Origin: Istiophorus platypterus | Lineage: Eukaryota; Chordata; Actinopteri; Istiophoriformes; Istiophoridae | Assembly (NCBI GenBank): GCA_016859345.1 | Contig: CM029121.1 | Location: 5,650,029 to 5,714,028, forward strand | Direction of reading: 5' to 3' | Length of the DNA: 64,000 nucleotides | Shown here: positions 56,600 through 64,000 of the stretch, one piece after another | How the letters are laid out: each line of letters starts with the position of its first letter | Position numbering within the stretch: position 1 is the first letter of the stretch | Translations under genes and position numbers: made by a program | Notes under the pieces: model-generated | What the model saw: the letters and a program-made list of their open reading frames with translations, nothing else | What the model was told of the DNA's origin: nothing | Databases searched by the model: none

Positions 56600-59500
56600 T
56601 TGATGAAGGAGTTCTCGTGACAAGACAAAAACAGGGTTCCAAAAAGCTCTAGGTCTTTACTAGAAAGATGGTTCTGTACACAGGCGGGCAATCAGGAACA
56701 GGCAGATAAATTCTGAGGGCTAGGCTAAAGCAAGCTCAAAAAACTAGAAAGAAGTCACTTGAGAAAACACTGACACTAGGAAAGAATCAAACACTTGTCA
56801 CAGAGAACAAAGACAGAATGGCACAGATTGAAAGGAACACATAGACTAAATACACTAGGAGACAACAAGACACAGGTGCAACTAGTCAAGGGCGGTGCAG
56901 ACATTCACAGTGGCAGGAAACAAATGAGGGCAGGAAGTGGGGATCTTATATGAGAGGAAAAAGGTAAGTTACATAAAAATAAAACAGGAAATGCTAAATG
57001 GAATGGAACAAAGAAAACATGACCTAGGCAAGCAGAGCCAGACATGACAGTAACCACATTCAAGAGACAGCTTCTGATGGACCATGCTGGTAAGGGGACC
57101 CGCAATCTCTCCTCATGACTGCACCCCTCATAGTCCAACAGTTACTGACAACAACTTCCCAGACAGCAAACTGAAAGGAGATGTTTACCATGATGATTGG
57201 GTTGGGTAGCGGGGGTCTGGAGGGGGGAACCAGTGGGCTCCGTTTAACAGGTTTGAAGCAGGTAACATGGAGTATTGGATTGATTCTGAAATAACTGGGG
57301 AGCTTGAGACACACTGCCTGAGTTGATTATTCTGGAGGTTGGGAAAGGCCAACTTACATGATTCCACCAGAAGAGGGTCATGGGAGGGCAGCAAGACACG
57401 TTTGCCTGGTTGGTAAGTAGGAGCCAGAATTCACCGACAACCAGCCAATCCCTTATTCTGGGTAGCAGTCTTGAGCTTCTGGCTGGTCTGGCTGCAAGCA
57501 TGGTGGATGACGGCTTGGGCTGAGGGAACTCCACCCTTGGCCTCCACCTCGGGGAACAGGGGAAGATTGGTGTCTGTAAGTACACTGGAATGGGGCGAGA
57601 CCAGAAGCCAATTAAGGCAAGGTGTTCTGTGCATATTCAACCCATGTTTGATGTTTACTCCAGGTGGAGGCAATGCTAAAAACAAGGTGGTTGTGGCCGA
57701 TCTCAATCTCAGATCTCTCTGTCTCTTTATTGAATTGGGGATGGTATTGGAAGGAAAGACTGACTGTGGCCCTAATGTGGCACGAGAACTCCTTCCAGAG
57801 CCATGAGATAAACAGACAGACCCGGTCAGACACCACATCCCTGGGATGTCTTTGCAAATGGAATACATGTGACAGCCTAACTTAGGCAGGGGAATAAAGT
57901 GTATCATCTTAGATCTCTCTACCACTGTAAGAACGGTGGTGTTACCTTCAAATGCCTGCAGACTGTTTAGATAATCCAGCAAGATGTCTGACCAGGGGTG
58001 ACAAGGAACAGGTAGGCGACAGGAAGACTTGTTTTGTAAACAAACAGGGCAGGCTGCCACATATTCATTAACCTCCTTCTCCATGGAAGGCCACAAAAAA
58101 CACATCCAAAGTCCGCCTTACTCCAGGATGACTGTGGATAACCTGTGAACAGACAAGGACAGGAACAAACAGCCAGTTTGGAGGACAATCATTCAGCACA
58201 TGAGTGTTACTGACAGCACAGCCATCAGGGCATAATGGAGTTTAGTATCTTGCCCAAGGCAACTTTGAAATGCAGACTGGAGGAGCCATGGATTGAACCA
58301 TGGATCTTGCAGTTAGTGGATGACATGCCACACCCACCTTAGCAGGAAAAATGACGGTCACATATTTTCTGGTTTGGCAATGAGTTAATGATCCAGGAGG
58401 TGCTGGAGAACCAGTGTGACATGCTGAATGTGAGTCTGTTTGTCTGGGAGAAAACTGAAGATGTTATCTGGGTATACAAAGCTAATTTGTTGAGCAAGTC
58501 TTGGAGATCTCATTAACTAATGCCTGTAACACAGCTGGAGCATTCGTGAGACCAAATGGCATTATGAGGTACTCTTAAAGGCTGCTGGGAGTGTTAAAGG
58601 CAGTCGTCTATTTGTCCCCCTCCCTTATTCTGACAAGATGGAAAACATTTCTTAGGTCAAGCTTTGTAAAGATCCTAGCTCCTTGTAACAGTTTAAATGC
58701 GGAAGAAATTAGAGGGTGGAGTTACCCATTTTTGTATAGTGATGTCATTTAGTCTGAGATAATCGATTCATGGACGGAGTGTTTTGTCCTTTTCATCCAC
58801 AAAGAGGGGGACAGGCACTGAAGACCTTGCTTTCATTCTTCAGGCGTTAGTCTGGTTTGTCTCAGCTGCATGGGCACCCCAAGGACAGCAGGGGTCCCTA
58901 GGGTTGTTGATGTTGATGAGAGACAAGGCAGTGAATGACAAGGTGGAAGTCTGCCGCTGGAATGGTGCTCCCTCTGGATTGATGGAAAGGAGCAACATCT
59001 TCACCTCTTCTTTTTTTGTTCTCTTAAGCAATGTCAATTTTTATGACCAGGATGATGAATGAGTCTAGGTCAGAAGGGCATTTCAGAGCCACTGACTAGT
59101 TTTTGATCATGTCAGAGAGTCTATGAGGGACAGCATCCAGCAGGAAGGAGATGATCCAGCTGTTGTCAGGGTGCATAACTTGATGGCATAATCTGGAACT
59201 TGGTGTCTGCCATGGCGTAGATCCATAATGGCCCATGACACTTCTGGACCAGGGGTCTTGTGATCAAAAATCTTGCACAAGATGCTGTTGAAGAGGTCCA
59301 TGAAATTACAGATAGGAGAGTTCTGAGCCCACATAGATAGCTGTTGCCCAGGCCTCCGCTCTACCAGTGAGGTGAGTGATTATGTAGGCTACCTTAGCTC
59401 ACTCGGTAGGAAAGGCTGCATCCTAACACAGCCAACACTGCACTAGGAAGGACTGGCAGTTGTTGGCAAATCTTGAAAACTGCTCCAGTCTGGAAAGATG

Positions 59501-59960
59501 AGGGGCCAATAATGACTGGACCAACGGAGCAGGTGCAGTCACACCACCACAGGAGAGGCAGCAGGAGGTGTCACAGGGGCATGAACAATGGAACCCAGAC
59601 AATCTATGCAAGCAAGGAGCTGCTGCATCTGGTTATTGATGTGATTCACGTGGCTGGTGGAGAGCTGGAAGCCACTTTGATTAACATGGAGCCCTCTTAT
59701 GCCCTGAGAAATGGAGATGAGTTGCTCCACATCTTGTTCTGCTGTCTTTCTTTAGAGCAGATGGCAGCTTGTGGCAAAACAGTGGTCTGAATCCATTGTG
59801 GCCAGTTCGTACTAACACAAATGAAACTACAAGGCATGGACTGAAATGTACACAGTGGGGATCTGAAACGAGAGGAAAAAGGTAAGTGACACAAAAATAA
59901 AACAGGAATGAATGGAACCAAAACATGTGACCTAGGAAAAAGAGCTACATATGACAGAGG
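56600..59960 (-). mobile_element. Decayed Ty3/gypsy LTR retrotransposon in copine intron 2
   Basis: Read on the minus strand, from right to left: an LTR-like remnant (59855-59957), a gag start near 59796 that is broken by a stop within about 15 codons, further gag-like frames to about 59420, reverse-transcriptase traces at about 58850-58430 (a proline-rich [13 protein letters not shown] motif at about 58570), then an integrase part at 58105-57431 (zinc-finger CPVCLQNKS). A second LTR-like copy lies at about 57050-56600. The segments 56936-57050 and 59855-59957 are direct repeats of each other. Coding regions carry multiple stops and frameshifts. The protease and RNase H parts are not recognisable, and a foreign repeat sits between RT and integrase. 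The element is inactive and antisense to the host gene. Confidence 0.8.
58195..58345 (+). repeat. Interspersed repeat nested inside the gypsy remnant
   Basis: The phrases 'agtatcttgcccaaggcaac', 'atgcagactggaggagccat' and 'gattgaaccatggatcttgc' match a short high-copy fish repeat. It lies between the RT and integrase remnants of the gypsy element, so it inserted there or accompanied an internal deletion. Confidence 0.6.
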
Positions 59961-62900
59961 GGACAGCAGCAAAGAAGAGGTATGTTTTGTCTTTTTAAAA
60001 CAAGTTGAAATGGAGAGAAATCAGTGAAGGATGAAAATGGAATATTGAGGAAAAAAGGCAGAACAGGGATAATATATTAGTATCATAAGGAGTCAAACCC
60101 ATTTCTGGTGCTACTCCATGCTTTGTTCAACTCCAGGGAGGTGGAGAAAAGATGATGAAAGAGAAGCAGAAATAAAGAGAAGATTTAAAGGAGGATAGAT
60201 GATTTGAATAAGTGTTAGAAGTGCTTTCAAGGTCGCCTTCAACATGCTGAGTCCTCCAGCAAAGGAAAAGATAAGAAGATTGTGTTGTTGTCTGTGTAAC
60301 TTTGCAGGTAGTATACCGTATGTCGTGAGCCCGATCCTAACTCATGATGTCTTGATAATCTAGCATGAGCCCTGGTGGGCTGAGCACAGTGGGGCAAGAT
60401 TTGTGATCTGTTGGTACAGTGTTAGTCTGGTAATGTAGACCTGCATTATTAGCATTATTAGGGTTGTAAAGTTAATAAAATAAGGTTCCAGAAGTTCTGC
60501 TTTTACTGATTACAGAAATAACAAACTAGGACTGAGGTGATTTAGAGCCTGTCAACATAGTTTGTCTCGTCACTTCTACCCTTGGATTGGACAAAATAAA
60601 TAGAAATTTCAACTGCTATTTAATCTATGTATTACTGCTAAGTGATTGCTAGTATTACACTGTGTGGTAAATGTGATGTTTCAGTTCATGTAGTAGACTG
60701 GGGGATTAAAAGAGTTTAAATTGCAAAATAAATAATAAAATTAAATTAAAATTATAAGTGCCTTGAAATCAGTATATGGCAAAAGTCAGGTACTGCATTT
60801 GATTTTATTCACAAAAACCTCCACAAAATATCCCTTTATACCTGTTGCTTCTTTTTGCAAAGGTGTTGCATTTGAGTTGTGTAGGTTGGAAATAAATGAA
60901 GATTTATTAACAAACAGATAGGACTGTTTATTGGAGTCAACATTATCTAATGACAAAGGTGGTTGTTTTTTTTTTAAATGTCAAATTTTTTTACTTTTTT
61001 TTTTACTGGGATTAAATACAGTATATGGGACAGTTTGCATGCGTAAGAATTGTGATTGTTTTTTTCCACATGAAAACTGAAATAGTTGGTCATGTTATGG
61101 TCTGACAATATAGCCCTATCAATTAAAGCTGGGTTTAATTATCTAAAATGATAATGATAATGACTTTAGCTGCAGTGAGGTCTCCATACTTGTATGGTTT
61201 TAAAGTGTTCCAGGTTTCCCAGTTATTTTATGACTTGGATGTTGACATGAATATTTATAAGTTGAAATTAGTAATCACAGTAACACGGTGGAACAGAGCT
61301 AGCAGTCAAAAGTACATAGCAATGGTAAATCCAACCGGGCAGTTTTACTTATTAGACTTACTCCCATGACTGTGTGGGTGTATACAGGCAGTGTTTGACA
61401 TCTCCCTCAGTCTGCTGCACCTATTAGGGCAGGACAAGTTACACCATTCTTGCTGCATGACGTCCAGTGATATCATATAGTTTCCATCCTAGCTCCGCCT
61501 ACCCTCAACCTGAGCAGAGGTCTTATCAAACACAGTAAGTGAAAACACCTGTGTAGGTGTGCATAGCTTTTAAGCTTACAGACAGACAATGGTTTTCTTT
61601 ACTATCCACAAGATAAATTCAAGACATGTTCATAATGAATATTTTATTCTTGGTGGATTGTTGTTTTGGGAACCTAAATCTCCTTGATATAGAAATCTTT
61701 CTTTCTTTAAATATACAGTATTATTAACATAGTTTCTGGGCAGGAAAGTGTCCCACTGTTTACACAAAGCAAGAAGTTGTAGTGTTTAAATCTAGCTCAG
61801 ACCTCTCTTTGTGGAGTTTGCATGTTTTCTCCATGTCTTATAGGCCTTCTACCAGGGGTTCTCTTCCACAGTTCATCTGCATGGTGAAGCAAAATTAATC
61901 CACACAACTGTTCATTTTTTCTGTTATGTTCTTTGATAACTGTGCATTGATCAAAGTGGTGTGTGATGGTGATCACAATATGTGGTGGAAGTAAACAGAA
62001 GCAGATTAAAAAAAAGATCGAGTGACCCTCTGGGAGCTATTGTGATTGACTAGCAGTAGTGTGGCTGTGCTGACTGCCGAGGTTACCTGGATAGCAAGGG
62101 CTGGCTAGCGGGGCAGCTTGTGAGCTAGCCATCTCGCAGACCTACAGATGTACACCAACTAGCTCTGCGTGAAGTCACTAACTTAAACAAGTAGTGAATG
62201 TCGCCTTGTCGTATGACCACTATTTTCCAGCCCTGTTATAGACTGACAACGTATTGTTGATGTATCCAACGTTTGCCCAATGGACGCTGGCAGAGTCTAT
62301 GACAACCCTTTACAGGATATTGAAGAAGATCGAAGAGACAAAGATCAAAACCTGTTAGGAACAGAAGCCAAAATTAGGATCAGAAAATTACAATATTTAA
62401 ATGATCCCTGACTAGATTTCAGTGCCGCTGCATCCATTAGCGCATAAGTGGAGTTCAGGCCTATTGTACTTTGTTTCTTCTTTGAACCCTCTTGCTTTAA
62501 TTTCATGAACTTCAATTGATGATAATGATGATGAAGATGATATAATTCTATGTAGGAAGAGAAAAACATGAGCTCTAAGTTGAAGATGCTGAAGAGGAAC
62601 ATGGTGATGATGTTATGGTGTGTGTGTGTGTAGGTTGATGCCTCAAGACTTTTATGTTCCAAACAGCTGGTCAACAGGGCAAGCTGGCTTTTGTGTGTGT
62701 GTCCATGTTTGCCTGTGTGTGTTTGTGTGTCTGTCTATTTGTGTGGGTGAGTGCCTCGGGTTGTAGCTAGCTGTCGGTCAGCAGGGCATGTGGGTCTGAT
62801 GTAAAATTGCCAATCGTTACTATGGCAATGGGAAGGGAAACAAAGGCTTAAAGCTCCTGAAGTGAGGGAACGATGGAGGAGGCGAAATGAGGCCCAAACC

Positions 62901-63116
62901 TTTTCTCGGTTATTATGCACAGCTGACTTTTTCTCACACTGGCAGCTTTCTCACTTTCTCCAATCCCCTCCTGTTATCTTTGTTTTCTATCTCCTTTTAA
63001 CTCTGATTGTCTTTTGCATTTCTGTTGCCCGTCTCCCCCTATTTATCTCTCTGTCTCACCTCCTTTCTGTCTTCATCTGTCTGGTGAGATAGAGGTGTGA
63101 GAAGCAGCCTGGTCCG

Positions 63117-63330
63117 TCAGGGGGAAAGAGAGAGAGAGGGTGAGAGTGTGAGCAAGAGGGTGTGAGAGATGGAGATGAGAAAAGGGCGAAGGGAAAGAGA
63201 GGGTGAGTGGAAATTTTGCAAGGGAAAGGGAGAAAGCAGATGGAGAAGATTAAGAGAAACACAGCAGGATGAGAATGTGAATGCATTACAAATGAAAAGG
63301 AAGTGAGGACGAAGGAAAGAGGTAAATGAA
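63117..63330 (+). repeat. Purine-rich (GA/GGGA) low-complexity tract
   Basis: About 200 bases of mostly G and A on the + strand with GAGA, GGTGAGAG and AAAGGG words, but without a clean repeat unit. Minus-strand frames rich in Ser, Leu and Pro across it are composition artefacts. Confidence 0.7.
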
Positions 63331-63702
63331 GGAAACCATGAGCGAAAAATATGATGGTAACTATAACTGGTGTTTAAAGAACATGACAGCCCTATAGACA
63401 TGTGGATCTCAGCTATGCTAATGACGTGGCACCCACTTCAGACTACTTGAGCTATTTTCTAAATCATTTGATTTTTCACTCCTAACTCCAAACTCTAATG
63501 CTAATATCAACACTTGTTATAGTCACAGATATACACCTACTTTACAACGCTTTAAGTGAGAACTTAGATGCAGTGTGATGTTTTACCACATATATCATAA
63601 GTCAAACATTTGGCAGTGTTCTAATGTAAAGTGCAGCATTTTTTCAATGACATTTCTGCCTTACAATACACATGTAACTGAGAATTTTAAAAAAGTCATA
63701 AA

Positions 63703-63730
63703 GTGTGTGTGTGTGTGGGGGGGGGGGGGT
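63703..63730 (+). repeat. (GT)n followed by a G run
   Basis: About seven GT units followed by about 13 G residues, similar in form to the TG-plus-G repeat at 20976-21062. Confidence 0.85.
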
Positions 63731-64000
63731 TGTAAGCAGCAGCATCTACTCCTGATTGGACAGTCTAACTCTGCACTGCACCACCCGTTAATATTTTTCA
63801 CTGTATGGGTCATTAAGTGGAAGTTTGGTGATTCTACAAAACAAGATGCTTGGTAAGTAAACAAGGCTTAAGGTGCTACAAAACTTATGATCTACAGCTT
63901 TTTTCAGATGTCTGATGGAACAGATATGCTCCTATTTAAATCAACGCAGCTGCACATGCATGGCATAATGGCTCGTGTTTGTACTTGGTATTTTACTCAC

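Larger units (their letters stand above)
59961..64000 (+). other. cpne2: Copine intron 2, continuing past the window end
   Basis: No exon continuing the first C2 domain is found. The stretch is AT-rich and non-coding, with T-rich runs (near 60965-61005), a long purine-rich tract and a GT/G run, both listed separately. No RNA gene is recognised. Confidence 0.5.

Noticed and set aside
57431..58105. 224-codon minus-strand open frame as a host gene
   Set aside because: It contains a CPVC zinc-finger motif typical of a retrotransposon integrase and lies between LTR-like repeats. It is part of the gypsy remnant, not a cellular gene.
63056..63401. Two minus-strand Ser/Leu/Pro-rich frames
   Set aside because: They arise from the GA-rich tract on the + strand and have no splice context or family motif.
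1..64000. CRISPR arrays, bacterial operons, tRNA or rRNA genes
   Set aside because: No regularly spaced direct repeats, no tRNA cloverleaf-like sequence with A and B boxes, and no rRNA sequence was recognised. The window is ordinary vertebrate nuclear DNA.

Overview
The window comes from a vertebrate genome, almost certainly a ray-finned (percomorph-type) fish. Genes are split into short exons with GT...AG introns, promoters are CpG-rich, dinucleotide microsatellites are abundant, and several interspersed repeats are of types familiar from teleost introns. All supported protein-coding genes are on the + strand.

Layout. (1) 780-896 is the last coding exon of an unrecognised gene, followed by a 3' UTR with AATAAA at 1451. 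(2) About 8 kb of intergenic DNA follows, with one recognisable teleost repeat. (3) A CpG-rich promoter near 9.1-9.6 kb starts a short-chain dehydrogenase/reductase (SDR) gene of the C-factor-like type. Four exons are visible (9348-12281). The C-terminal part is missing and most likely lies in a 500-base assembly gap (13383-13882). (4) The centre is one very large gene, nlrc5, coding from 17796 to 49983. I could trace 54 coding exons whose phases join without a break, giving 1916 residues and a stop. The order is an N-terminal death-fold-like region, a small basic KRPR patch, a NACHT ATPase (Walker A GRAGSGKT at residues 237-244, Walker B LDGYDE at 320-325), and a huge leucine-rich repeat (LRR) solenoid built from 43 small exons. 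Its promoter carries a textbook triple-GAAA interferon-stimulated response element. (5) 52.3-56.5 kb holds the CpG-rich promoter and first coding exon of a copine, probably cpne2. cpne2 lies next to NLRC5 in mammals in the same orientation, so the synteny supports both calls. (6) The rest is cpne2 intron, containing a decayed minus-strand Ty3/gypsy retrotransposon (about 56.6-59.96 kb), itself interrupted by another repeat.

The most unusual structure is in the LRR half of nlrc5. From 32.3 to 44.0 kb the exons recur in a higher-order pattern: three LRR exons (84, 84 and about 90 nt), then a short non-LRR exon encoding an alternating-hydrophobic strand, sometimes followed by a 30-45 nt micro-exon. 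I count six copies. All 42 internal LRR exons have phase 2 introns on both sides, so any of them can be skipped without a frameshift.

Functionally, NLRC5 is known from mammals as an interferon-induced transactivator of MHC class I genes. The promoter element, ATPase motifs and basic patch seen here fit that role. The SDR and copine genes show no evident functional link to it and appear to be only genomic neighbours.
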